A stretch of DNA of 59,202 nucleotides from Methylococcales bacterium. GTDB taxonomy: Bacteria > Pseudomonadota > Gammaproteobacteria > Methylococcales > Methylomonadaceae. The position numbers and the translations under genes were made by a program. Shown one piece after another: positions 17,601 to 25,744 of the stretch. The stretch covers positions 1 to 59,202 of the forward strand of contig JAPLRZ010000033.1 in the NCBI GenBank assembly GCA_026398895.1, given 5' to 3'. The stretch's first letter is position 1. Each line of letters starts with the position of its first letter. The notes under the pieces were generated by a model. That model was not told where the DNA came from. It was given only the letters and a program-made list of their open reading frames with translations, and did not search any database.

Positions 17601-18127
17601 GTGCTGATTATTTTTTCCAGAATATCCATGCGCTCTGCATCAAGCGCGTTAAGAAACGCGGCAAAATCACCTTGCGCCAATAAAATAGAACGGGTGAAAT
17701 TACGAAAATTCATCCCTGTAATATCAGTAATCTGAGTGCAAACTTGCTGTGCTGTCGTTGCCAATACCTCACCTGTCGTTAGTCGCACCAACTGCATTAC
17801 AGCCGCTTGTAATTCGCCAGTCGATTGCCCACCCGCCCGCTCAACACGCCAGCTTGATTGATAGCGTTCAGAGTCTAAAGAAAATTCAATAATCGCAAAA
17901 CACTCAGCAGTTTGTTCAGTCATTACATGGGCGGCAGGTTTATCAAAACGAAAAGTTTCACCATACAAGCCTAAGGTAATTGCATCTAAAATACTGGATT
18001 TACCCGACCCATTAGGTCCAGTAATCGCAAAAACCCCCGTATCCGAAAACGGAGCCTCAGTAAAATCGATGCGAGTCTCGCCTTCTAATGAGTTGATATT
18101 TTTAAAGAAAATATTCAGTATGCGCAT
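14678..18127 (-). CDS. sbcC: SbcC, SMC-like subunit of the SbcCD exonuclease
   Basis: An 1149-residue protein. Walker A GPNGSGKSS (about 38-46) and the Q-loop region FAAFLNA lie at the N-terminus. Two long coiled coils flank a zinc hook CPLC (about 571-574). The ABC signature LSGGESF (about 1054) and Walker B SLFLDEGFGNLD (about 1080) close the ATPase head. SbcC with SbcD forms a Mre11/Rad50-type nuclease that cuts hairpins and protein-blocked ends. sbcD, normally just upstream, is not in the window. The upstream flank is a 489-base gap with a MITE. Confidence 0.95.
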   Translation of the reverse strand: MRILNIFFKNINSLEGETRIDFTEAPFSDTGVFAITGPNGSGKSSILDAITLGLYGETFRFDKPAAHVMTEQTAECFAIIEFSLDSERYQSSWRVERAGGQSTGELQAAVMQLVRLTTGEVLATTAQQVCTQITDITGMNFRNFTRSILLAQGDFAAFLNALDAERMDILEKIISTDIYADYKNQVIDQANQAQQGIDQLKQKFSTISLLPPEKQQACEHDLIDYQEQYAELRVEQDTLKEQQAAVKNIAFVQAKINAQKNNLTRAKIDAQQLQQQLERIDANKNALVFKEQVDLINDRNQAISQSKAELVALQAELAQLKNKLARDKTVASDLSNKSVTEQQQIINSLKTQVGQLTANGQSEVTLARTLEMQIAEKQAALAVLEAWLNDHAADQGLLTQFPEIGKLTKLQADLLELNGRHKKLAKQAKDSAAALDGNTVALQKEQKNIADAKIELEADEHELATLIEKHTLEEVDALQVEQQERVKSFQELYDVASAYQRLSDSSGFSFFSLFGGKKDSAELDIDVLIADHEELKQEVLREENIKTLLEKVVFYEGLVKKLTVYREHLVDGKPCPLCGSAQHPFSINPPLLSNSQQELIDQQIKIKNLLTRTYNVSRLLDQAKQQNENKSSTYARRQRLSSNWLSLCNRLNAATPELDIHNLSLMDDLFIAEKEELKNIIALGILYRQKQKNIAKLKASIETSTASIERLQTSIVSFTADFEARTQQQIELEHIVQQCQQQERDTQQQVVNQLTLLGETIPSKDKQEALLDRLTARKQDYYSTEFRHKNLSEEIVLLTSKQSICEQEINYCKQQLEVVGTQLQSEENVGLQLALIEKQKLIADRERLLSEQAAELSHLQQTLVEKIQHTAFSSLTALNEILALLQSQTALEQQLSGLNSDIAAKTQEVEQTRIELDADLKLAETALSAEQLNAELKRINGQIELATLEIQRLEKLLSEQNKQQQKHDALVLQLQQQETEAQPYLAELTLLTSENGMVFRRRVQQQLANKLLAQTNTILEKISGRYYLRQTPSEQGLALIVEDTLQGNVHRLPKTLSGGESFVVSLALALGLAELANNGRSVDSLFLDEGFGNLDAETLYIIISTLENLHTHGKTVGVISHVEAVQKRFKAQLQVVKKPNGMGMLKKAS

Positions 18128-18345
18128 AATGTTTTGATTTTAAAGTATTTTTTATTTTCAGTGTATTTTCTGCTACACTCATTGGTTCACAAAAGTGATA
18201 ATGGTAAAGCTGACAATGACTCGATAGTGGATTGCGTGCTATCTGGAATCTCTTTGATTTTTACCGCTACCAAAAAATTAAGTCTTGTATGATACGGTAT
18301 AAAACGTCTTAGGACAAAAGGGCGTTTTGAGTGTTAATTATTGGC

Positions 18346-18498
18346 TAGTGGCGACTCACTGCCCACAGTTAAAGGTTTTTCCGTTCGCCCTGAGCTTGTC
18401 GAAGGGTGAATGGAAAAATTCAAAGCCCGAAATTAAGTCGTTCATGCTTCGACAAGCTCAGCACGAACGGCTTAACTGTGGGCAGTGTAGTGGCGACT
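18346..18498. mobile_element. MITE with 16-bp terminal inverted repeats and 11-bp target duplication
   Basis: CACTGCCCACAGTTAA (18357-18372) is matched by its exact complement at 18472-18487. The 131-base element is flanked by identical copies of TAGTGGCGACT at 18346-18356 and 18488-18498. Inside lies a second imperfect palindrome with the motifs gagcttgtcgaag and cttcgacaagctc. No transposase is encoded. The terminal sequence and 11-bp duplication fit IS4-family (IS4/IS231-like) mobilisation, as inference. The rest of the gap 18128-18616 shows only the SPFH gene's upstream region. Confidence 0.85.
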
Positions 18499-18616
18499 GG
18501 GTAAGTTAGTGTTTAACATTGTTGATAATTGTGAAAGCAGTTTTAGCCTTGATTGTCGTGATGTGTCTTACTTTTCAGGACGTATCATTTACAGTAAATA
18601 CGATAAGGAGTAAACG

Positions 18617-19372
18617 ATGGACTATTTTTTAATAGGTTTTTTTATAACTATTGTCTTTATTATCCTTGGTCTACGAATGGATCAAGAGTATGAACGTGGG
18701 GTTATTTTTAGACTGGGGCGATTTTTAACGGTAAAAGGACCTGGACTTTATTGGATTATTCCTTTTATTGATAGTAAACAGCAAGTTGATATTCGCACCA
18801 ATACCGTCGATATTGAATCACAAGAAACGGTGACTAAAGACAGCGTGACCATAAAAGTCAATGCGGTGATGTATTACAAAGTAACCCATCCAGAAAAAGC
18901 TATTATCTCGGTGTATAACTACCGAAACGCCTCTTATCAAGCAGCGTTGACAGTGTTGCGTAATGTTATCGGTCAGCATCAATTGGATGAAGTGTTACGC
19001 GATCGCGATAAAATCAACCAATCCATCAAAGAAATGGTGGATCAAATTACTCGATCATGGGGCTTGAGTATCGAGTTAGTTGAAATGAAAGATGTAGAAT
19101 TACCCGAAAATATGCAGCGGGCAATGGCGAAAGAAGCGGAAGCAATCAGAGAGAAACGAGCGCGTATCATTAAAGCCGAAGCCGAATTTGAAGCCTCACA
19201 AAAATTGTCAGAAGCCGCTCAAGAAATTGCGCACAATCCAATCGCATTAGAACTGCGGCGTATGCAGATGATTACTGAGGTAGGTGCTGAACAAAATACC
19301 ACGACGATTATTTTAATGCCGTCTGAGTTTATGGCGATGGCACAAGCAATTGCGGAAAAGTTAAACAAATGA
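18617..19372 (+). CDS. SPFH/stomatin-family membrane protein (slipin)
   Basis: A 251-residue protein with one N-terminal hydrophobic segment (about 2-20), then the stomatin domain: DQEYERGVIFRLGRF, GPGLYWIIPFID, and the NVIGQHQLDEVLRDRDKIN helix. A charged coiled coil (EAIREKRARIIKAEAEFEAS, about 171-190) leads to a C-terminal oligomerisation segment. Slipins assemble into membrane-associated rings, and many have an NfeD-like partner gene, which is absent here. The ribosome binding site aaggag is nine bases upstream of the ATG. Confidence 0.93.
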   Translation: MDYFLIGFFITIVFIILGLRMDQEYERGVIFRLGRFLTVKGPGLYWIIPFIDSKQQVDIRTNTVDIESQETVTKDSVTIKVNAVMYYKVTHPEKAIISVYNYRNASYQAALTVLRNVIGQHQLDEVLRDRDKINQSIKEMVDQITRSWGLSIELVEMKDVELPENMQRAMAKEAEAIREKRARIIKAEAEFEASQKLSEAAQEIAHNPIALELRRMQMITEVGAEQNTTTIILMPSEFMAMAQAIAEKLNK

Positions 19373-19456
19373 AAACTCGGCTGCGAGTAAAGCTACCAAG
19401 GTTTGGCAAGTTTTATTTGTCAATTGTTTATCGATAGTATGCTTCAAAAATTCGGT

Positions 19457-19536
19457 AGTGGGTTAAATCTGTTGTTTTTACTTTTGGGCATGACTGCCAG
19501 TCCTTTAAAGGACTGGCAGTCATTAATTAACCCACT
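19457..19536. repeat. Nested palindromes between the SPFH and PhnD-like genes
   Basis: The outer arms agtgggttaa (19457-19466) and ttaacccact (19527-19536) enclose a perfect 17-bp palindrome (19490-19506 with 19507-19523, arm ATGACTGCCAGTCCTTT). No T run follows, so it is not a standard terminator. The first 16 bases of the inner arm recur at 47271-47286. Confidence 0.7.
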
Positions 19537-19562
19537 GCCCAAAATTCCTCTGAGTAAACACT

Positions 19563-20480
19563 ATGTTTAATTTCGTCCGACGTAGTTTGAAGTGGCTGAT
19601 CATGATTACTATCATACTGCTGGCAGGCATTGGCAATTTAGAAGAGCGTAGTTATCAGCCCACTTATAGCTCAAAAAAACCGCAGTCAATAACGGAATAT
19701 GTAGTGGGCATTCATCCGCTACACAATCCGCAGCGTTTGATCGCAGTGTACGCCCCAATTCTGGACACTATCAATAGTCAAATTCCAGAAATGCAGTTCA
19801 AATTGGAAGCATCGCGTAATTATGGAGAGTTTGAAGCAAAGCTATACGCGGGGCATTTTGCGTTTGCTATGCCGAATCCCTATCAAACGATACAGTCTCT
19901 AAAACACGGTTATCGGGTGTTTGGCAAAATGGGTGATGATGAGGTTTTTCGAGGCATTATTTTAGTACGCAAAGATAGCGGTATCGATAAAGTAACTGAT
20001 CTCAAGGGCAAGGCGGTTTCCTATCCAGCCGCAACGGCACTGGCAGCAACCATGATGCCACAATATTATCTGCATACTCACGGTATCGATGTTAATCACG
20101 ACGTTGAAAACCGTTATGTTGGCTCACAAGAATCTTCGATTATGAGTGTATTGCGTGGTCATGTTGCAGCGGGTGCTACATGGTCAGTACCTTGGAAAGC
20201 ATTTTGTACAGAACACCCCGACATGGCAACTCAGCTAGTGGTAAAATGGGAAACCCAGTCTTTGCCAAACAATGGCTGGGTGGTACGCGAGGATATTCCC
20301 GCACCTATTGTTGAAAAGTTTGCTCAACTGTTATTTAGTCTGCATGAAAATCCTTCAGGTAAAAGACTGTTAGCGCAACTACCTATTTCTAAATTTGAAC
20401 CCGCCACTGCTGAAACTTATCGTCCAGTACACGATTTTCTGGAAAAGTTTTCCAAAACGGTTCGTAAAATCGAGTATTGA
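19563..20480 (+). CDS. PhnD-like periplasmic phosphate/phosphonate-type binding protein
   Basis: A 305-residue protein with an N-terminal membrane helix or uncleaved signal (about 9-25). The rest is a type II periplasmic binding fold of the PhnD family: EYVVGIHPLHNPQRL, AGHFAFAMPNPYQ (about 98-110), VFRGIILVRKDSGI and LKGKAVSYPA. No ABC permease or ATPase gene is near. The stop overlaps the start of a hybrid histidine kinase by four bases (TTGA), so it is probably the ligand-binding partner of that kinase rather than a transporter part. The ligand cannot be read from sequence. Confidence 0.8.
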   Translation: MFNFVRRSLKWLIMITIILLAGIGNLEERSYQPTYSSKKPQSITEYVVGIHPLHNPQRLIAVYAPILDTINSQIPEMQFKLEASRNYGEFEAKLYAGHFAFAMPNPYQTIQSLKHGYRVFGKMGDDEVFRGIILVRKDSGIDKVTDLKGKAVSYPAATALAATMMPQYYLHTHGIDVNHDVENRYVGSQESSIMSVLRGHVAAGATWSVPWKAFCTEHPDMATQLVVKWETQSLPNNGWVVREDIPAPIVEKFAQLLFSLHENPSGKRLLAQLPISKFEPATAETYRPVHDFLEKFSKTVRKIEY

Positions 20481-23095
20481 GAAAAATGCTTTTCATGAAT
20501 CGACTTCGATATTTGTTTGCACCACTGACCCGCGTGTGGAATCAATCTATTTGCCGCCAGTTAACGTGGTCATTTTCCCTTGTTTCTTTGCTCATTATTA
20601 TTGGGACGGGGTGCTTGCTTTTTTCTTTTCAACGGGATTTTCTTTACGCCCAAAACACCAAAAATGCGCTTGATTTAGCGCGAACATTGTCTTTCAGCAG
20701 TGTCTCGTGGGTGTTGACCAATGACATTGTTGGTTTGCAGGAAGTGCTGCAAGGAACCTCGGAAACCACTGATCTCAAATTTGCTGCCGTGCTTTCACCA
20801 CAGGGTGAAGTATTGGCTTCAACTAATCCCGCTTATATCGGGCAGTTTTTTAACGATACTCTTAGTCAACACTTGCTAACACAGCCAGCAGAGCCGCAAA
20901 TTTTGTTGATTGAAAGTAATTTAATCGATGTTGCCGTACCTATTAAAACAGGCAATCGCTTGATAGGCTGGGTACGCGTTGAATTGACGCAGAATACAGC
21001 AAATGCCAATTTGCGCAAACTTACCTTTGCAAGCATGGTTAGCGTGCTATTGTTTTTGTTAGTGATGGTTATCATCGCTAGGCTGTTGGCGGGTAAGCTG
21101 ACTAATGGTTTAAATCACTTGATAGCTGTTGCCTCAGATGCCGAGCATGGGCGATCTTTTCAACGTGAGACAATTGGGTGTCCTAATGAAATCGGCGTAT
21201 TAACACAGCATTTGTATCGAATGCTGGAAGCCATCGACGAAGAAAAAAAGGCAGAAGTACAATTGCGTACCTTTTACCAATTGGATTTGGTGGGTTTAAC
21301 GATTACATCACCTGAAAAAGGTTGGATTCGCGTCAATGATTGTTTGTGTAATATGCTAGGCTATTCGGAAAACGAGTTGCATAACATGACCTGGGCAGAA
21401 CTGACACATCCTGATGATTTAGCAGCGGATGAACAGCAATTTGAAAAACTTTTGGCGAATGAAATCGATGGTTATAGCTTAGAAAAACGTTTTATAACGC
21501 GTACAGGCAAGATTATTTTTACTAAGCTAGTGGTGCGATGTGTGCGTAAAAATAATGGCGAAGTTGATTATGTGACCGTAATGGTCGAAGACATTAGCGA
21601 CCGCAAGCAAGCAGAAATAGAGCTTAAAGAATATAAAGATCACCTCGAACAATTAGTTGAACAACGTACCATCGCTTTATTACTCGCCAAAGAAGCCGCC
21701 GAAGCCGCCAACATAGCAAAAAGCACCTTTATAGCCACCATGAGCCATGAACTACGCACGCCGTTAAATGCGATTTTGGGCTTTTCTGAATTAATGAGTC
21801 AAGACAGCACTAGCACCGCTGCTCAAAAAGACACGCTGGCTATTATTAATCGCAGCGGTGAACATTTGCTCAGTATGATTAATGATGTGCTGGATATTTC
21901 TAAAATTGAAGCAGGTCACTTTGAGTTGACTACTGAAACCTGTGACTTGGTTAAATTTCTGAACGATATTGGCACGATGGTCGGCATTCGTGCCAGCACT
22001 AAAAAATTAAGTTTTCGAGTGGAAATAGCCGATGGTATAACGCGTTATGTGAGTGTCGATAGCGGTAAATTACGGCAAATTCTTATTAATTTGCTGGGCA
22101 ATGCCATCAAGTTTACTCAGCAAGGCGGGGTTATATTACGCGCGGCTACTCGACCCTTAACCGAGGCGATGGTGATGCTGGGTATTGAGATTGTCGATAG
22201 CGGCATGGGAATCCCCTCAGACCAGCAAGCCGAGCTGTTCAAACCGTTTGTACAATTGACACAAAAACAGTCAGAGGTGAAAGGCACGGGTTTAGGGCTA
22301 GCCATTTCTAAATCCTTGGTAGAGCTGATGGGCGGGCAACTCAGCGTCAGCAGTAACGTGGGCGTAGGTTCAGTGTTTACCATTGAGTTACCGCTAGCCA
22401 TTGCAAATGCAAATGGACTGGTTATTCAAGAAATAGGACTTCCTGTTAAATGCCTTGCCCCTAATCAACCTGCATGGCGATTATTGATTGTTGATGATAA
22501 TACCGATAATCGCCTATTGTTGAACACGCTACTAAAAACCGTGGGTTTTGACGTGCGTGAAGCAGAAGACGGTCAACAAGCCATTAACGCGTTTGAACAA
22601 TGGCAACCGCATTTAATCTGGATGGATATGCGTATGCCTGTGATGGATGGTTATCAAGCGACCGCTAACATTCGCCAATTGAACGGAGGCAAGACGGTTA
22701 AAATCATTGCCTTGACTGCCAGTGCTTTTATCGATCAACACGATAATATTATCAATGCAGGCTGTGATGCAGTGCTACACAAACCGTTTCACATTCCAGA
22801 GATTTTTAGCACACTGGCAAATCTGCTAGGGGTTAACTTTATTTATGAAGATGCCTTAGAACCCGTGTCATCGCCTGTTGTGGAACTAACCGTTGAAATG
22901 CTCAACACACTACCTATTGCACTAAGCCAACAATTACACGAAGCCGCGTTAAATCTGGATATTGAAGAAACTGACGCGGTACTCGCTCAAATTCGCCTCA
23001 TCGCTCCCGCCATTGCCGATGGCTTGCAACAATTGGCAGCTCATTATCAATTTGATCGAATTACTGATCTGCTTGCGGCTACGGGTAGTGAGTGA
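20477..23095 (+). CDS. Hybrid sensor histidine kinase (PAS, HisKA, HATPase, receiver)
   Basis: About 872 residues. Two membrane helices (about 28-50 and 190-212) bracket a periplasmic domain, followed by a HAMP-like linker, a PAS/PAC domain (about 255-385), HisKA with the phospho-acceptor in TMSHELRTPLNA (about 421), the ATPase domain (QILINLLGNAIKF; GTGLGLAIS), and a receiver (VDDNTDN; phospho-Asp in IWMDMRMP, about 716; KPF). The short C-terminal tail resembles the end of related hybrid kinases and I see no HPt motif. The start is either TTG 20477, overlapping the PhnD-like gene, or ATG 20486/20495. No response regulator gene lies beside it. Confidence 0.93.
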   Translation: MRKMLFMNRLRYLFAPLTRVWNQSICRQLTWSFSLVSLLIIIGTGCLLFSFQRDFLYAQNTKNALDLARTLSFSSVSWVLTNDIVGLQEVLQGTSETTDLKFAAVLSPQGEVLASTNPAYIGQFFNDTLSQHLLTQPAEPQILLIESNLIDVAVPIKTGNRLIGWVRVELTQNTANANLRKLTFASMVSVLLFLLVMVIIARLLAGKLTNGLNHLIAVASDAEHGRSFQRETIGCPNEIGVLTQHLYRMLEAIDEEKKAEVQLRTFYQLDLVGLTITSPEKGWIRVNDCLCNMLGYSENELHNMTWAELTHPDDLAADEQQFEKLLANEIDGYSLEKRFITRTGKIIFTKLVVRCVRKNNGEVDYVTVMVEDISDRKQAEIELKEYKDHLEQLVEQRTIALLLAKEAAEAANIAKSTFIATMSHELRTPLNAILGFSELMSQDSTSTAAQKDTLAIINRSGEHLLSMINDVLDISKIEAGHFELTTETCDLVKFLNDIGTMVGIRASTKKLSFRVEIADGITRYVSVDSGKLRQILINLLGNAIKFTQQGGVILRAATRPLTEAMVMLGIEIVDSGMGIPSDQQAELFKPFVQLTQKQSEVKGTGLGLAISKSLVELMGGQLSVSSNVGVGSVFTIELPLAIANANGLVIQEIGLPVKCLAPNQPAWRLLIVDDNTDNRLLLNTLLKTVGFDVREAEDGQQAINAFEQWQPHLIWMDMRMPVMDGYQATANIRQLNGGKTVKIIALTASAFIDQHDNIINAGCDAVLHKPFHIPEIFSTLANLLGVNFIYEDALEPVSSPVVELTVEMLNTLPIALSQQLHEAALNLDIEETDAVLAQIRLIAPAIADGLQQLAAHYQFDRITDLLAATGSE

Positions 23096-23144
23096 AATCT
23101 GTAGCCCATCAAAATACCCGCAATTTAATTATATGTAGCGTGTA

Positions 23145-24809
23145 CTAACGTAGCTTATAGCGGACTTGCACCCATGAATACGCGCCATTTTTCACTTGTT
23201 CAGAAATACTGCCATCGGCATTTAGTAATTCCATTGCCGAAAAAGCTTGTGAGCTTGCTATCACAGTTATAGTGCCGTTACCAGAACCACCTTCTATAGG
23301 AAGATCAATGTCTTTAGGTGGGAAAACTTGTTCTTTATTGGCAGGAAGTAATTTATCTGGCTGACGGGGATTAGGACGTAAGGTGGTTACCTCATCTTTA
23401 GTATCACGGTCGATCACTCGAACATAGCTAGGCTGTGTTAGGGTAAAACTCAAACGAAAAGACTCACCATTTTTATATTCGGGTTTTGAGGTTTGTAGCT
23501 GTATAACACCATCGCTACTTGTTCCAAATTGAAAGGGTGTATCTTGCTTAGGCGGTATGACAACGGTATCTTGCTTAGGCGGTATGACAACGGTATCTTG
23601 CTTAGGCGGTATGACAACGGTATCTTGCTTAGGTGGTATGACAACGGTATCTTGCTTAGGTGGTATGACAACGGTATCTTGTTCATCTGTGAGTAGTGGT
23701 TTGACTAGCAACACCAATACGATAATAAGTATCACGCCACCACCAATGCTGCCGTATTTTAACCAAGGTGTTTTAACAGGGCGTAATTTATCCAGTAATT
23801 CACGAATATTAGGGGTACGCAGGTCTCTTTCAAACGCTAAGGCTTTATTTAACGCGTCCATTTGCTTAGAGTTTAAACCATGAATCGGTTCGGCTTTTTT
23901 ACTTCTTCTTTTTGGATCAAAAAACTTTTTGCCCGTTAGAATTTCGTAAATAACACAGGCAAATGAATAAATATCATCGCGGCAATCGGGAGGATCACCC
24001 AGTCGGGTATCAGGAGACGCATAGGCTAGTGTAAATGCACCAAGATCATCACCATTAAATTTGGTTCTATCATCTTCGTTTTCGTTTATCTTAGAGGCAA
24101 TACCAAAATCCAGCACCTTCACCACACCTTTCTCAGTGATGAAGATATTTCCAGGTTTAATGTCACGATGGACGATGTTGTGTTCATGCGCAAAAGCGAG
24201 GGCATTGCCAACACCCTCAATAATAAACCAAGCGTGAGCCAAGGTCGTTGGTTGACGGTTAATGTATTCGCTCAATGTTTGCCCAGTAAGGTATTCCATA
24301 GTCATGAAAACATTTGCGCCGTCTCGACCAAAGTCGTGAACTTTAATATTGTTCGGGCAGTCGGAGAGCATTTTGATACGATCAAACTCTCTGAATAAAC
24401 CCATGACCAGCTCTTTGTTGCCAGACAACTCTGGTTTTAGTACCTTGAGAGCCACATAAGGGTCTCGAGCACCGACTTCTTCCCAGTCTTTATTCAGTGC
24501 TTTAAAAACGCTACCCATGCCACCTTCACCCAGTACCTGAACCAGTTCATAGGTGTTTTTTACTACGCTACCTATTTCTAGTGGTGTGGCAGGGAATGAA
24601 CCTGTATTGGAGTAGCTACTTACGCTTGTGCTGGATTGAACACGCCGTTCATTGGTCGTTTGCTCTGTTGAAGAATTGGCAGACGGATTTGAATTTAGTA
24701 TTGTCTGTTCCTCATTGGGGTCTACTGATTGAACAAGCGTAACATCCATATCATTTTTAACATGGGTAACATCAGTATCATTTGAATCGGTGTGCGATTT
24801 TTCCGACAT
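23145..24809 (-). CDS. Membrane Ser/Thr protein kinase with DUF4384 domain
   Basis: 554 residues. A disordered Ser/Thr/Asn-rich lead (1-80) precedes a eukaryotic-like kinase domain (about 85-345) with GEGGMGSV, VALKVL, catalytic HRDIKPGNI, DFG in KVLDFGIAS, and the ASPDTR activation segment. Then come a membrane helix (about 350-373), five tandem copies of a nine-residue unit (QDTVVIPPK), and a C-terminal DUF4384 domain (YKNGESFRLSFTL). The layout puts the kinase inside and DUF4384 in the periplasm. DUF4384 is often found in envelope-associated kinases and type VI secretion neighbourhoods. Two OmpA-domain genes lie upstream on the same strand. Confidence 0.9.
   Translation of the reverse strand: MSEKSHTDSNDTDVTHVKNDMDVTLVQSVDPNEEQTILNSNPSANSSTEQTTNERRVQSSTSVSSYSNTGSFPATPLEIGSVVKNTYELVQVLGEGGMGSVFKALNKDWEEVGARDPYVALKVLKPELSGNKELVMGLFREFDRIKMLSDCPNNIKVHDFGRDGANVFMTMEYLTGQTLSEYINRQPTTLAHAWFIIEGVGNALAFAHEHNIVHRDIKPGNIFITEKGVVKVLDFGIASKINENEDDRTKFNGDDLGAFTLAYASPDTRLGDPPDCRDDIYSFACVIYEILTGKKFFDPKRRSKKAEPIHGLNSKQMDALNKALAFERDLRTPNIRELLDKLRPVKTPWLKYGSIGGGVILIIVLVLLVKPLLTDEQDTVVIPPKQDTVVIPPKQDTVVIPPKQDTVVIPPKQDTVVIPPKQDTPFQFGTSSDGVIQLQTSKPEYKNGESFRLSFTLTQPSYVRVIDRDTKDEVTTLRPNPRQPDKLLPANKEQVFPPKDIDLPIEGGSGNGTITVIASSQAFSAMELLNADGSISEQVKNGAYSWVQVRYKLR
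23551..23685. repeat. 27-bp tandem repeat (five units) inside the kinase gene
   Basis: Five contiguous 27-base units, nearly identical, encode the Pro/Val-rich periplasmic linker of the kinase on the minus strand. Single-base differences (ggcggt versus ggtggt) separate the units into two subtypes, consistent with recent slippage or unequal exchange. The copy number is likely to vary between strains. Confidence 0.9.
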
Positions 24810-25028
24810 AAAAGAATCAAGCCTTAAAAATTAACTTTGACAAAAAACCATCGCCCATTTTTTATAATAGGCGATTTATTTTGCGAGGGGAGTGTAGCCC
24901 TAAGCGTCCTGAATTCATTGCTTGCCCTCCAACAAGAAGGTGGGCGATTGATACTATTCAAATAAATTCAGTGCAATAGTTTCACTAGGCTAACGGTATT
25001 TTATGACAAACAGTGTCAGCCCATATTC

Positions 25029-25565
25029 TTACTGTTTAGCAACAAAGCGTACTCGCCGATTAACTTCACTGTCTGGATTCTTAGGGTCGAGCAGCCCCTC
25101 TTTACCTTTACCAACAATTTGAATATGGTCAGGTTGAACACTAAAATTACTAACCAAAAAATCTTTTACCGACGCAGCTCGCTGTTCAGATAGAGTTTTG
25201 TTGTAAGCTTGACCGCCAACAGCGTCAGTATGACCTTCAACGATAAAGCTCTGATCCTTTAAGTCTTCAGAAATCAATGCTTGCCCGACAGGGGTAAGTT
25301 GTTCCTTCGCAGCGTCAGTCAGTTTTGCTGACTTGTAGTCAAAGACAATTTCCATAGACAGAGCTGATTCAGACTTCGTCCCCAATGACTCCATAGGAAT
25401 ACTGCGCGTTTTAGGCTTGCCATTTGCATCCAACTTAGGCTTAAAAAAAGCTTTAACTTCTTCGGCCGTTATCTTTCCCTTGCCAACATTCTTTTCATCA
25501 GCACAAGCGACTTTAATGAGTGCCATTACGCCAAACAGACAAAATAATAGATGTTGTGTTTTCAT
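25029..25565 (-). CDS. OmpA-domain protein (copy 1 of a tandem pair)
   Basis: 178 residues. The signal peptide MKTQHLLFCLFGVMALIKVA ends near residue 22. A short linker leads to an OmpA-like peptidoglycan-binding domain (about 70-178): LSMEIVFDYKSAKL, VEGHTDAVGGQAYNKTLSEQ, and NRRVRF. There is no beta-barrel, so it is likely a periplasmic peptidoglycan-bound protein. Its signal peptide, domain and 5' leader closely match the gene at 25745. It sits 219 bases upstream of the kinase gene. Confidence 0.9.
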   Translation of the reverse strand: MKTQHLLFCLFGVMALIKVACADEKNVGKGKITAEEVKAFFKPKLDANGKPKTRSIPMESLGTKSESALSMEIVFDYKSAKLTDAAKEQLTPVGQALISEDLKDQSFIVEGHTDAVGGQAYNKTLSEQRAASVKDFLVSNFSVQPDHIQIVGKGKEGLLDPKNPDSEVNRRVRFVAKQ

Positions 25566-25620
25566 AAAAATACCCCAAAGAAATATTAAAACAAAGATCG
25601 CTACGCCTGTGGCTTATTCA
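25566..25620 (-). repeat. Duplicated leader of the OmpA-domain genes (second copy at 26390)
   Basis: The 30-40 bases before each ATG are nearly identical (reading cataaaaataccccaaagaa and continuing to acaaaga on the plus strand). They are followed in both by a ttattcattt...actgaatgagtta palindrome. The duplication therefore includes the promoter-proximal region, so both genes may respond alike. Confidence 0.75.
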
Positions 25621-25744
25621 TTTCACTGAATGAGTTAACAGCGGTGTAAATTTATTAACCTACTAACACCGCAATTATACATAAATCCTCTTAGCATCGA
25701 ACATAGCATCGCAATTTTATAACAAACAACGCGTGCCAACACTC

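Noticed and set aside
23551..23685. Possible CRISPR-like array (regular repeats)
   Set aside because: The repeats are contiguous without spacers, in frame, and encode a protein linker. The 105-bp repeats at 58.8-59.2 kb are likewise coding.
23450..23883. Open frames on both strands over the 27-bp repeat (78 and 108 codons)
   Set aside because: They are shadows of the kinase gene; repetition keeps several frames open. No ribosome binding sites.
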